From NCBI GenBank assembly GCA_016706545.1, contig JADJJK010000007.1, positions 62,001 to 126,000 on the forward strand: a DNA stretch of 64,000 nucleotides, in the 5' to 3' direction. The notes beneath the pieces were generated by a model. That model worked only from the letters and a program-made list of their open reading frames with translations. It had not been told where the DNA came from and ran no database searches. The position numbers were made by a program, and so were the translations under genes. Below, one piece after another: positions 30,201 to 37,177 of this stretch. Origin of the DNA: Myxococcales bacterium. Lineage in GTDB: Bacteria; Myxococcota_A; Polyangia; Haliangiales; Haliangiaceae. Every line of letters begins with the position of its first letter. Position 1 is the stretch's first letter.

Positions 30201-30761
30201 ATGCCAGGGTACGTCTCGGCCAACCGGCCGATCACGCTGTCCGGGCTCGAGCGCGAGTCCATCACCGTGGTGCTCGAGCGCGCAGCGCTCGGCAGCGAGG
30301 TGGACGCGCGTCCCTTGCCCACGCCCGCCGATCCGGCGGCCCCGCCAGCGCGCCCTTCACCCCCGCCAGCCGCCGCTGTCGTCCGTGCGCCCGTCGCGCC
30401 GGTCGCGCCGGTCTCGTCTAGGCCCGCGGTCACCGCCAAGCCCGCGGTCACCGCCAAGCCCGCGGTCAGGCCCACCCCGGCGACCAAGGTCAAGCCGCCC
30501 GTCGAAGACCCAGATCCAGGCGCCACCAGCGAGGGCACGCTGCTTTTGAGCGCCAAGCCGCCGTGCGAGATCGTCATCGACGGCAAGTCCACCGGGTTGA
30601 CCACGCCGCAGCGCGAGATCCTCCTGTCGGTGGGCAGTCACCGCATCACGCTCATCAACGAGGAGTACTCGATCAGGGAGACGTTCTCGGTCGAGATTCG
30701 CGCCGAGACCCCAGCCAAGGTGATCAAGGACTTCAGCGACCGCCTGTCGAAGGATCCGTAG
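27243..30761 (+). CDS. Large membrane Ser/Thr protein kinase with C-terminal PEGA domain
   Basis: Counted from ATG 27243 (1172 residues). A Hanks-type kinase domain covers about 8-280, with the Gly-rich loop ISVGGMAEVF, Lys43 in VAIKRIL, Glu62, the HRD loop HRDVSPQNV (147-155) and DFG at 167-169. All key residues are present. The middle 540 residues are disordered and full of short tandem repeats (SVSAVSAVSSV; DHDRNHDRIGD; IGNSIGNSIGNSID; SVGASVGASVGG). One membrane helix lies at about 828-855. The outside part holds PEGA-like segments, the clearest at about 1098-1165 (GTLLLSAKPPCEIVIDGKST). Such kinases sense the envelope through PEGA domains. It stands alone, with TACCTT at 27203-27208 as a possible -10 box. 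Confidence 0.9.
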   Translation: MKQPVPFGSYKLLERISVGGMAEVFRAITARADGDYRHLVAIKRILPNIAEDEEFIRMFLDEAKLAAQLHHANIAQIEQIGQNDGVHYIVLEHIHGRDLKSVFERLRYHNQPMPVAQACIIAMKVCEGLDYAHNKHDQTGSELGLVHRDVSPQNVLVSFEGEVKLIDFGIAKATSKGGGTTQAGVLKGKLGYISPEQVRGLPIDRRTDIFACGIVLYEMLTGERLFAGNSDFSTLEKVRNVEISPPTVHNPKLPRELEQIVLKALALDPASRYQHAIDLHDALQDLVYTTGAFCSRKDLAAWMKALFARDYEEESTRFASYYQTDDDRAGEPTTDVTVHDDKGGRAPANGAHRKGPASTIVAPAGPPAMAVVSPVTSLRAVPAKAGESPRRTLAMGSLVGTKPPPPPPGRSQQLAVPAVPSSMPSVSAVSAVSSVSAVSSGQVAADEEPTALTLGGGVASAPAKLLLVPPPRDTSASDSADGSADGSFDDSIDEPIDDRSHDRNHDRIGDQHRDPSDDRTHHSFGSSLGNSIGNSIGNSIDDSIGPAIGPPVAPSFGASVGASVGASVGGLQGASTGTSMSAARDDDSSRGPRSAPRDSAPVRDGREAPKRREARVTREAGASSGAPRVERSGDRREERASGRAPERPASRDRLADSSPGAPDDEMSSWEDEEEIETQIYDNDFESAPVPRADLRPASQSARVRPVAQSPAAPRAASGPVAQPASTRAASRPAAEAPRSAASRPMATADLSAMRPGTTRSTQSVAAQAPRVAAEVASGPAGRAALDSYDELPAPISRSAASDDRRSERELLTSRSFGKSVVGKRGNRSMLALGLGGAALVIGGVALALSLGGGRASGTSPVVAAADDATGFDLYVDPAGITRWRLDGELRTDRLPSRIRGIAPGVHAVVIEAPPGFMSQSQNVTVAAGQAQRVKIELPVMEITGVFQSDPPGASITLITEDERKPLGPSPATHKLDPRKQHSVLFEMPGYVSANRPITLSGLERESITVVLERAALGSEVDARPLPTPADPAAPPARPSPPPAAAVVRAPVAPVAPVSSRPAVTAKPAVTAKPAVRPTPATKVKPPVEDPDPGATSEGTLLLSAKPPCEIVIDGKSTGLTTPQREILLSVGSHRITLINEEYSIRETFSVEIRAETPAKVIKDFSDRLSKDP
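28520..28950 (+). repeat. Cluster of short tandem repeats in the kinase linker
   Basis: Several in-frame repeats follow one another: a Ser/Val/Ala tract (tctcggctg units, 28520-28565), a His/Asp/Arg tract (about 28735-28770), a 12-base Gly-Asn-Ser-Ile repeat (about 28820-28865) and a 12-base repeat encoding ASVG (about 28915-28950). All unit lengths are multiples of three, so the frame survives. Confidence 0.6.
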
Positions 30762-30876
30762 CGCCCGTCGCCGTGGCCTTCGCCATGAGGGCCGTGAGGG
30801 CCGTGAACGTGAAGGAATGACGGCGTGCTCGTGGAGCGGGCGGCGCCAAGCGAGGCCGCGACCTCAGGCCGCGGCT

Positions 30877-31635
30877 TCAGGCAAACAGCGCCGGCACCAC
30901 CTCGCTGGCCTTGCCGAGGATCGTCTCCTGGAACTGGTAGCCGTTGTCCGACTCCTCGAGGTTGGCCAGGTAGGTGTGGCCGCCGATGCCGCGCACCGCG
31001 TTCACCAGGCCGGCCGCCGGGTACACGTTGCCCGAGGTGCCGATGGCCAAGAAGACCAGGTCCGCATATCCAGACGGGGTGCGCCGGGTTGACGCGGTGG
31101 CCAGGAAGCGCGAGATCCGGTTCATCAATTGCGGGTTGATAGCCTCGCCAAACCAGACGATGTCGGGTCGCAGCAGGCTCTTGCGTCCTCGGCCGTCACA
31201 GGTCTCACAGGTGGGGAGCTTGTCGTTGTACGTGGAGGTGTCGGCGAACGACGGTCGGTCGCACACGCTGCAGCGGGTACGCATCAGGTTGCCGTGCAGC
31301 TCGATCATCCGCTCGCTACCAGCGGCGGTGTGCAGCGCGTCGACGTTCTGGGTGACCAGCAAGAACCGGTCGCCGAGGCGCTTCTCCGCCGCCACCAGCG
31401 CGTGGTGCGCCGCGTTGGGCGTGACGCCCGTCATGTTTCGCCGACGCTCGCCATAGAAGCGCCAGACCTGCTGCGGGTTCGCGGCGAAGCCCTCGGGCGA
31501 TGCCACCTCCGCCATGCTGTGCCCCTCCCACAATCCGCCAGCGTCGCGGAACGTCGGGATGCCGCTCTCCGCCGAGATCCCAGCGCCGGTGAGCACGAGC
31601 AGAGACGTGGTGCTACCCAGAGGAAGTCGTGACAT
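30877..31635 (-). CDS. Sirtuin NAD-dependent protein deacylase, class III (CobB/SIRT5-like)
   Basis: NAD binding is shown by GAGISAESGIPTFRD (17-31) and TQNVDALH (95-102). The catalytic His is 114 (ELHGNL). A four-cysteine zinc site is formed by CSVC at 122-125 and CETC at 143-146. Tyr61 and Arg64 (FYGERRR) match the YxxR motif of class III sirtuins that remove succinyl and malonyl groups, so desuccinylase activity is likely besides deacetylation. Length is 252 residues. The ATG is touched by AGGAG with no proper spacing. A perfect TTGACA lies on the minus strand at 31671-31666. Confidence 0.9.
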   Translation of the reverse strand: MSRLPLGSTTSLLVLTGAGISAESGIPTFRDAGGLWEGHSMAEVASPEGFAANPQQVWRFYGERRRNMTGVTPNAAHHALVAAEKRLGDRFLLVTQNVDALHTAAGSERMIELHGNLMRTRCSVCDRPSFADTSTYNDKLPTCETCDGRGRKSLLRPDIVWFGEAINPQLMNRISRFLATASTRRTPSGYADLVFLAIGTSGNVYPAAGLVNAVRGIGGHTYLANLEESDNGYQFQETILGKASEVVPALFA

Positions 31636-31640
31636 CTCCT

Positions 31641-31671
31641 ATTGGTGTCACGTGTACACTATTCATGTCAA
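31641..31671 (-). promoter_or_regulatory. Sirtuin promoter region with a palindrome
   Basis: This short AT-richer patch carries TTGACA (31671-31666, minus strand) and the 8-base palindrome GTGTACAC (31652-31659). The best -10 at 17-18 bases spacing (ACACCA or CACCAA) is poor but falls six to seven bases before the ATG. The palindrome could be an operator. Confidence 0.3.
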
Positions 31672-32015
31672 GCGCCGTCTTGGGGGCCGACCTTGGGCGG
31701 CGGTGGGGCGCCGCGTCCCATCCGCTCCGCCAACGCGCCCATCCCCCACAGGACCAGCGCCAGGCCGCCAAAGGGCAGCGCGAAGACCCAAGCGCGGAAC
31801 GACTGGGAGTCCGCGGCGCCGTAGTACGCGAGGGCAAAGAACATGGACACCGCCCACACCAGCAGGCCGGCCAGGTAGCCCCAGAGCTGCAGCCGGCGCT
31901 TGGCGATGGCGCGCTCGAGCTGGCGCAGGAAGTGCTCTGCCTCCTCGGGTCGGAGCTTGCGGATCGCTTCGGCGATCGCGGCCTCATCGACCGGCGCGTC
32001 ATCGGGGCGCTTCAT
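31668..32015 (-). CDS. Small membrane protein of unknown function
   Basis: 115 residues. A charged helical N-terminus (DEAAIAEAIRKLRPEEAEHF) is followed by two membrane helices (LWGYLAGLLVWAVSMFFALA and WVFALPFGGLALVLWGMGAL) and a Pro-rich tail. I chose the ATG at 32015 because TACGGT lies six bases upstream on the minus strand and the hydrophilic helix begins there. The frame upstream is Arg/His-rich junk. It ends 32 bases from the sirtuin and reads into it, but the sirtuin has its own promoter-like patch. Confidence 0.65.
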   Translation of the reverse strand: MKRPDDAPVDEAAIAEAIRKLRPEEAEHFLRQLERAIAKRRLQLWGYLAGLLVWAVSMFFALAYYGAADSQSFRAWVFALPFGGLALVLWGMGALAERMGRGAPPPPKVGPQDGA

Positions 32016-32098
32016 GGCGGCACCGTACCATGCGCGCGTCGCGCCGGTCGTAGCGGCAGGGCGGTGGGCGTGGCCGCGAGGTTTCTCCGCCGCCAGGC

Positions 32099-32104
32099 TA
32101 TAGT
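32099..32104 (+). promoter_or_regulatory. Candidate -10 box of the hydrolase transcript
   Basis: TATAGT, close to consensus, is seven bases before an ATG at 32112. No good -35 box is visible. Confidence 0.4.
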
Positions 32105-32111
32105 GCGGCCC

Positions 32112-32195
32112 ATGATCGGCCGATGGATGCCCAGCTCGGGGCCCGACCTTTGGCGCGGCGGCGTGCGCGGCTGTGCGCGCGAGGCCGTGCCATGA
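32112..32195 (+). CDS. Possible leaderless leader peptide overlapping the hydrolase start
   Basis: A 27-codon frame (start MIGRWMPSSGPDLWRG) begins seven bases after a TATAGT box. It ends in TGA overlapping the hydrolase ATG (ATGA, 32192-32195). It resembles no family. Chance cannot be excluded in GC-rich DNA. Confidence 0.3.
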   Translation: MIGRWMPSSGPDLWRGGVRGCAREAVP

Positions 32196-33097
32196 CCTCC
32201 CCACCGCCGCCGCGGTCGCGCTACCTGGCGCTGCCTACCGGGCTGACCTATCACGTGCTGGAGTGGCCGCACCCGACGAGCGAGACCACGGTCGTGCTGG
32301 TGCATGGGTTTCTGGATTTCGCGTGGGGCTGGCGCTGGGTCGCCCAGGAGCTCGCCAGGTCCTTCCACGTGGTCGCGCCCGATCTGCGCGGCCACGGCGA
32401 CACGGACTGGATCGGCGCTGGCGGCTACTACTACTTCTTCGACTACCTGGCGGATCTGGACGCGCTCTTGCCGCGGCTCTGTCGCGGCAACTTGATCCTG
32501 GTCGGGCACTCGATGGGCGGCTCCGTGGCATCGTACTGGGCTGGCGTGAGGGCCGGCGATCCGCGGCGACCTCAGCCCGCGGCGCTGGCCCTGCTGGAGG
32601 GGCTGGGCCCGCCGGAGATCGCAGAGGAGGGCGCGCACGCGATGCCTGCGCGCGTGGGCCGCTGGATCGATCAGTGGCAGCGAGCGCGGGTCGAGCCGTC
32701 GCGCGCCCTGGCCTCGCTGGAGGACGCCATGGGCCGGCTCATGCGCCATGATCCGATGCTGAGCGCCGAGCACGCGCGCGAGCTGGCGGAGCGCGGCACC
32801 CGGGTGGAGCGGGGCGGCCTGCGCTGGAAGCATGACCCGCTGCACGTCACCGCCGGTCCGATCGCGTTTCGCCGCCAGGTGGCAGGAGAGCTGTGGAGCA
32901 AGATCGCTTGCCCGGTGCTGGTGGTAGACGCGCGCGAGTCGACGCTGCGGCTCCCGGACGCGGAGCTGGCCGCGCGTCGCGCGTTCTTTGCCCGCTGCAC
33001 CCACGAGGTCATCGAGCAGGCGGGCCACATGATGCAGCGTCACCAGCCGGCGAAGGTGGCGGAGCTGGTGACCTCGCTGGCGCTCGCCACGCGCTGA
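32192..33097 (+). CDS. Alpha/beta-fold hydrolase
   Basis: Serine hydrolase fold of 301 residues. It has the oxyanion motif VVLVHGFLDFAWGW near residue 35, the strand APDLRGHGDTD, the nucleophile Ser107 in LVGHSMGGSVA and the catalytic His in EQAGHMMQRH near the end. The acid lies near VVDARESTLRL. The lid region is Arg-rich. No signal peptide is present, so it is cytoplasmic. Substrate is unknown; esterase, haloalkane or epoxide-type activities are all possible. It converges on the CDGSH gene with a 17-base gap. Confidence 0.88.
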   Translation: MTSPPPPRSRYLALPTGLTYHVLEWPHPTSETTVVLVHGFLDFAWGWRWVAQELARSFHVVAPDLRGHGDTDWIGAGGYYYFFDYLADLDALLPRLCRGNLILVGHSMGGSVASYWAGVRAGDPRRPQPAALALLEGLGPPEIAEEGAHAMPARVGRWIDQWQRARVEPSRALASLEDAMGRLMRHDPMLSAEHARELAERGTRVERGGLRWKHDPLHVTAGPIAFRRQVAGELWSKIACPVLVVDARESTLRLPDAELAARRAFFARCTHEVIEQAGHMMQRHQPAKVAELVTSLALATR

Positions 33098-33114
33098 CGG
33101 TGCCTCGATAGCGC

Positions 33115-33390
33115 TCAGGTCGGGGGCGCGTCGTGGGCGTCGTGGGCGTCGTGGGCGTCGTGGGCGTCGTGGGCGTCGTCGGCGTCCGGCGGTGCGGCTG
33201 GCTTCTCGAAGTCAGTCTGATAGTGAGAACCGTCGCAGATCGGCGCTTGCTTGCTATGCCCACAGCGACACAGCAGCACGCGCGTCTTGCCGGCCAGGTC
33301 CAGGGCCACGCCGTCGAGGCCGTAGAGCTCGCAGGGCCCGTGAAGCTCCACCGCGAGCGGGCCGCGCGCGCGCGGGCGAATGCGGATCAT
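33115..33390 (-). CDS. CDGSH-type iron-sulfur protein with a DAH repeat tail
   Basis: A 91-residue protein with a 2Fe-2S CDGSH domain. The ligands Cys41, Cys43, Cys52 and His56 sit in CRCGHSKQAPICDGSH. The N-terminal strand region (PLAVELHGPCELYGLDGVA) fits single-domain bacterial CDGSH proteins. The C-terminus is five copies of Asp-Ala-His, encoded by a 9-base tandem repeat at about 33124-33180. Its ATG overlaps the stop of the upstream globin gene (ATGA), so the two redox proteins are translationally coupled. Confidence 0.88.
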   Translation of the reverse strand: MIRIRPRARGPLAVELHGPCELYGLDGVALDLAGKTRVLLCRCGHSKQAPICDGSHYQTDFEKPAAPPDADDAHDAHDAHDAHDAHDAPPT

Positions 33391-34004
33391 GGGGCCTCTA
33401 GCCCTGCGCTGGCCTTGGGGTCGAGGATCTCGGTCTGCTGCGCGCAGCCAGCGCAGCGCGTCTCGCCGGTTCGCAGGTGGTACCAGGCCAGCGCGTCACG
33501 CGCGATCTCTCCGCCGCAGCGGTCGCACAGCGCCCCGGCGGTCATCGGCTCGGCGGCCCAGCCGTCGAGCGGCAGCGCCACTCCGTTGCGCTTGCGTGGG
33601 AAGGGCTCGCCCTTGACGATGTTGGCGCGGAACGACTCGTCGATGGTGCGGAAGTCTCCGATGAGCGCATCGGAGAGCCCGTGTCGGCGCAGCACCGCCT
33701 CCATCAGCGCCTCTCGATAGTCGAACAGCTCATCGGAGATGACCATCCAGTGGTGCGCGTTGCGCGGCCGGTCCCCGAAGTACACGTTCTCCCCGGTGAG
33801 GATCTGGCAGAGGAACGTGTATTGATGATCGATGGCCCACTCCTTGGTGGTGTTGACGAAGAACGGCGACAGCCGTGGGTCTGCATAGACGCGCTCGTAG
33901 AACTCGGTGAGGACGGCGCGGAGGCCAGGGCCGTTGGCGAACGCAGCCCACAGCCCCGGGTGGGGCTCCAGCGCGCGTCGCGGCCTTGCTGTGGAGCTTT
34001 GCAT
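33387..34004 (-). CDS. Truncated-hemoglobin-like globin with a C-terminal zinc ribbon
   Basis: 205 residues. The first 140 resemble a bacterial truncated globin (LRAVLTEFYERVYADPRLSPFF; QYTFLCQILTGE; RNAHHWMVISDELFDYREALM), with the conserved proximal-side His in AHHWMV. The C-terminal 60 residues carry two Cys pairs (CDRCGGEI and CAGC) forming a small zinc ribbon, an uncommon addition. TACGCT lies seven bases before the ATG, so the message may be leaderless. It is coupled to the CDGSH gene. A role in oxygen, NO or redox handling is inference. Confidence 0.8.
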   Translation of the reverse strand: MQSSTARPRRALEPHPGLWAAFANGPGLRAVLTEFYERVYADPRLSPFFVNTTKEWAIDHQYTFLCQILTGENVYFGDRPRNAHHWMVISDELFDYREALMEAVLRRHGLSDALIGDFRTIDESFRANIVKGEPFPRKRNGVALPLDGWAAEPMTAGALCDRCGGEIARDALAWYHLRTGETRCAGCAQQTEILDPKASAGLEAP

Positions 34005-34087
34005 GCAAGCCAGCGTACCACTCGCCAGTTCGGCAGCACGGAGCGCGCCGGGGTAGCGCTCGCGCGCCGCAGCGGCGCTGACGCCAG

Positions 34088-35518
34088 TCAGCGATTTCCG
34101 GTGATCGTGACGGGGCCGCCCACCTGCAAGCGGGCCGCGAATGCTCGCGCCACCGAGGTGAGAAGCTGAGGGTTGTTGGTAATGGTGAGCTTGCCACCTA
34201 CCTCGGTAAGCGCGGAGGTCCCGGTGAAGGAGGTGAGCGACGAGTTGTCGGTGACGACCAGGTCGCCCGCGATGAGGCGCAGCGCAGCGAGGCCGGCGAA
34301 GCCGGGCAGCGAGGTGTTCCCGGCCACCGTGAAGTTGCCGCCGATCGTGGTCAGCCTCGGCAGCCCGCTCAGCGAGGAGAGCTGGGACAGCGAATGCAAC
34401 ACCAGATCTGTGCCGACCGAGGTCAGGTTGCCCAGCACGAGCTGTGACAGCGCCGGCATGGCGCGCAGGTCAACGCCGCCGGTGACATAGATGAGGCCAG
34501 GGAGCTGTAGCGTGGTGAGCGCGGTGTTGCCGGACGCCAGGACGCCGCCCGCGGTGAGGAGCCTCGGCGCCTGCACCGCGGTGAGCGCGGCGTTGCCGTC
34601 GACGCGGATGAAGTCGCCGGTGGAGGTGAGCTCGGGGAGCGAGAGGTCGGTCAGCGCCTGGTTGCTGGTGACGAGCACGCGCACCGCCACGGTCTGCAGC
34701 GAGGGCAGGCTCATGGTGGTCAAGGCGTCGTTGCTGCCCACCTCGATCAAGCTCACCTCGCGCAGCGCCGACAGGGCGTCCAGCGAGGTGAGGGAGCGGT
34801 TGGCGCGCACGATCAGGCTGCGACCGCAGCGCGTGAGGTTCTGCAGGCCCTGCAGGCTCTGCAGCTCGGCGTTGTTGGAGATGCGCAAGGTGCCGCCGAA
34901 GTCGCTGAGCGCCTCGAGGCCGCGCAGATCGGTGAGCTGGTTGTTGGCCACGATCGCGAGCGTCTCGACGCTGCGCACGCCTCCGACGCCGGTCAGCGAG
35001 GTCAGGCCGTCGTTGCCTTGCAGGAGGTAGGTGCCACCCACCGTGTGCAGGCGGTCAAGGCCAGCCAGCGACCGAAAGCCCGGGTTGGCGGCGATCACCA
35101 CGTCGCCGGTGACGATGCCAAGGTCGGGGAGCGCGGGCAGATCGCCCGTCGAGACCCCGGCGATGAAGAGGTCACCTTCGATGCAGTGGATGCCGCGGAG
35201 CTGGTCGAACTCCGCAGCGGAGCGCACCGCGATGGCGCCACGCAGGATCTGGCCGCCCTGACAGGCGACCGGCGCGTCGCCGTTGCACGAGTGCTGCGTC
35301 GAGGTGATCTCCTCGTCGTCGAGGAAGGTGTCGTTGTCGCGGTCGAGGCCAGTGTGGATGGCGACGCCCCCGCGGGCACACACAGGGCCCGGCGGCTCCG
35401 GTGCGATGCGCACCAGGGTGGCGGGCCCGCCGATGGCGACGTCGTGGACGCCGCAGGCCGCGAGCGGCGAGGCGGCCAAGATCAGGAGCATCGGTAGGAG
35501 CAAATGCAAGCGGGTCAT
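34088..35518 (-). CDS. Surface lipoprotein with a repeat solenoid (receptor-L/LRR-like) and a DUF7151-type segment
   Basis: The signal peptide MTRLHLLLPMLLILAASP ends in the lipobox LAAC, so it is a lipoprotein. Residues about 45-85 match the Gly-Asp-rich DUF7151 type of myxobacterial surface proteins (GGVAIHTGLDRDNDTFLDD). The rest is a solenoid of about 14 irregular 24-residue repeats with alternating Leu and Asn/Asp (LGIVTGDVVIAANPGFRSLAG; LTSLTGVGGVRSVETLAIVANN), like a receptor L-domain or bacterial leucine-rich repeat. It is probably displayed on the cell surface for binding. It starts six bases after the TPR gene in the sigma-factor operon. Confidence 0.8.
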   Translation of the reverse strand: MTRLHLLLPMLLILAASPLAACGVHDVAIGGPATLVRIAPEPPGPVCARGGVAIHTGLDRDNDTFLDDEEITSTQHSCNGDAPVACQGGQILRGAIAVRSAAEFDQLRGIHCIEGDLFIAGVSTGDLPALPDLGIVTGDVVIAANPGFRSLAGLDRLHTVGGTYLLQGNDGLTSLTGVGGVRSVETLAIVANNQLTDLRGLEALSDFGGTLRISNNAELQSLQGLQNLTRCGRSLIVRANRSLTSLDALSALREVSLIEVGSNDALTTMSLPSLQTVAVRVLVTSNQALTDLSLPELTSTGDFIRVDGNAALTAVQAPRLLTAGGVLASGNTALTTLQLPGLIYVTGGVDLRAMPALSQLVLGNLTSVGTDLVLHSLSQLSSLSGLPRLTTIGGNFTVAGNTSLPGFAGLAALRLIAGDLVVTDNSSLTSFTGTSALTEVGGKLTITNNPQLLTSVARAFAARLQVGGPVTITGNR

Positions 35519-35524
35519 GGGGTC

Positions 35525-36557
35525 CTACGGATTCGCGAGAGGTGGGACGCCGACGGCGTCAGGCGTCAGCGCGGGCGAGATCGCGCGAACTCGATGTGCC
35601 AGCGGCGAGGATGGATAGCGGAGCAGGAACGCCGCGGCGCGCGCGCGGGCCTGGTCTCGTTGCTTGGTCTGCACCAGCACGTCGATCCGGAGCACCTCGG
35701 CCTCGGCGGTCAGCACGCCATCGTCGAAGGTGCGCGCGTGCTCGGACAGGGCGTCCGCGGCGGCGGTGAACGCGCCGCTAGCCAGGTGGGCGCGCGCGCG
35801 GTCGAGCAGGGCGACCTCGGCGGCCAGGCGGCGAGCCTGTTCGCTCGGGGGCGCCTCCTGCTTGGCGCAGGCCGCGTCACCGGCGCAGTCCGCGGAGACC
35901 TCGTCATCGGCGCCGCGGCTTGGCGCCGCGGTCGTCGTAGATAGCGCTGGCGCGGCGGCTGCGCTCGCTGCGCGGCTGGCCTTGGGGCGTGGCGTTGCGG
36001 TGGGCACGGCTCGAGCGACGGGGGCTGGCGTCGCGCCGTCGGTCGCGCCGTTGGTCGCGCCCGGTCGACACCGCCAGCGCGGGCGCGCCGTTGGTCGACA
36101 CCGCCAGCGCGGGCGCGCCGTTGGTCGACACCGCCAGCGTGGGCGCGCCGCTGGCGTTCGGGGTCGCCGCGGGCGAGGGCACCGCGAGGCTCGCGGGGGC
36201 GGTGACCGCGACGGCGGCTCGCGCCGTCGTCGCAGCTCCATCGCCCGCCGCGGTCGCGACCTTCGCGCGGCGCGTGGCCCGCGTGGCCAGCGAGACCTCG
36301 TCTGGTGTCCAGCTCGCCACGCCAAGCACGCCCAGGCTCGCGCCCACCACCAGCGCCACCGCCAGCTTCCAGGGCGCGGCGCTGGAGACCACCGCGGCGC
36401 TGCTCACCGCGTGGGCGCCGGCGAGCGAGCCCAGGCCCAGCGCGCCGGCGAGCGCGGCGCGGCGCGGCGCCGACGGCTCTTCGTCCTGACCGGCGCGCAG
36501 CAGGGTCTTGGCCAGCGCGGAGGCCTGCGGATCTTCAAGCAGGCGAGGTGGGGTCAT
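35525..36557 (-). CDS. Membrane-anchored TPR/YbgF-like protein, interrupted by a frameshift
   Basis: Two frames form one protein of about 343 residues. A cytoplasmic N-terminus of about 60 residues comes first, then one membrane helix (WKLAVALVVGASLGVLGVAS). A Thr/Ala/Pro linker with three copies of a 30-base repeat (APALAVSTNG) follows. A C-terminal helical TPR-like part is last (LAAEVALLDRARAHLASGAFTAAADALSEHARTFD; VLRIDVLVQTKQRDQARARAAAFL). The frame shifts at 36060-36062, where one extra C appears in a CCC run. Removing it gives VSTGATNGATDGATP. Its start overlaps the ECF sigma stop (ATGA). The position next to a sigma factor suggests an anti-sigma or envelope-sensing role, unproven. Confidence 0.65.
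36060..36150 (-). repeat. 30-base tandem repeat in the TPR protein gene
   Basis: Three copies of a 30-base unit (ttggtcgacaccgccagcgc plus ten bases) encode a 10-residue repeat. The apparent frameshift lies at its edge. Confidence 0.7.
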
Positions 36558-37177
36558 GGGGCGCTCCGCTTCTGCAACGTCGCGACGCGCTGGGTGAAGT
36601 CCTCGCGCGCTCGGCGCAGCCGCGAGGCCACCGTGCCAGGGGGTAGATCCAAGAAGACGGCGATCTCCGCCATGGTCAGGCCTTCCAGTTCGTGCAGGAT
36701 GAAAACGGGTCGGGTGTCCTCTGCCAGCTCGCCGACCAGGCGATCCAGGAGGGCGCGCGCTTGCTGCTGCTCCACCATCTGGTCCGCTGCCGCCGCGCGA
36801 TCGATCGCCTCGGGCACCGAGTCGAGGGGCTCTTCTCGACGACGGGTGCGGCTGCGCCGCGCGTCGGCGGCCACGCGCATGGCCACGCCAAAGAGAAACG
36901 ACTTCTCCTTGCCCACCTCGATGGACGCGAGCCGGCGGGTCGCGACGATGAAGACCTCCTGCGCGGCGTCGTCTGCGGCCGCGTCTGCGACGCCGAGCCG
37001 GCGCAAGGAGCGCCACACAAACCCCAAGTATTGCTCGAACATGGCGCGCAAGCGCGCCTCGGCTTGGCTCGGCTGCGCCGACGCCTTGGGGGCGTCCGCG
37101 GTCGGCGGCAGGGCCAAGGCGGTGGTGGGCGAGGCGAGCACACGAGCAAGATGGCCGCGCCGCGGCGAGTTGATCAT
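36554..37177 (-). CDS. ECF-type RNA polymerase sigma factor
   Basis: 207 residues. The sigma-2 region (MFEQYLGFVWRSLRRLGVADAAADDAAQEVFI) and the sigma-4 region (EDTRPVFILHELEGLTMAEIAVFLDLPPGTVASRLRRAR) with its helix-turn-helix are clear. A 40-residue N-terminal extension is Ala/Pro-rich. The start at 37177 (MINSPRRGH) overlaps the stop of the upstream secreted-protein gene. The stop overlaps the start of the membrane TPR protein, so all three are coupled. The order suggests that the TPR protein is its regulator. Confidence 0.92.
   Translation of the reverse strand: MINSPRRGHLARVLASPTTALALPPTADAPKASAQPSQAEARLRAMFEQYLGFVWRSLRRLGVADAAADDAAQEVFIVATRRLASIEVGKEKSFLFGVAMRVAADARRSRTRRREEPLDSVPEAIDRAAAADQMVEQQQARALLDRLVGELAEDTRPVFILHELEGLTMAEIAVFLDLPPGTVASRLRRAREDFTQRVATLQKRSAP

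Noticed and set aside
33124..33180. CRISPR-like short repeats
   Set aside because: The repeats are 9-base head-to-tail copies inside a coding region with no spacers. No CRISPR array or cas gene was seen in the window.
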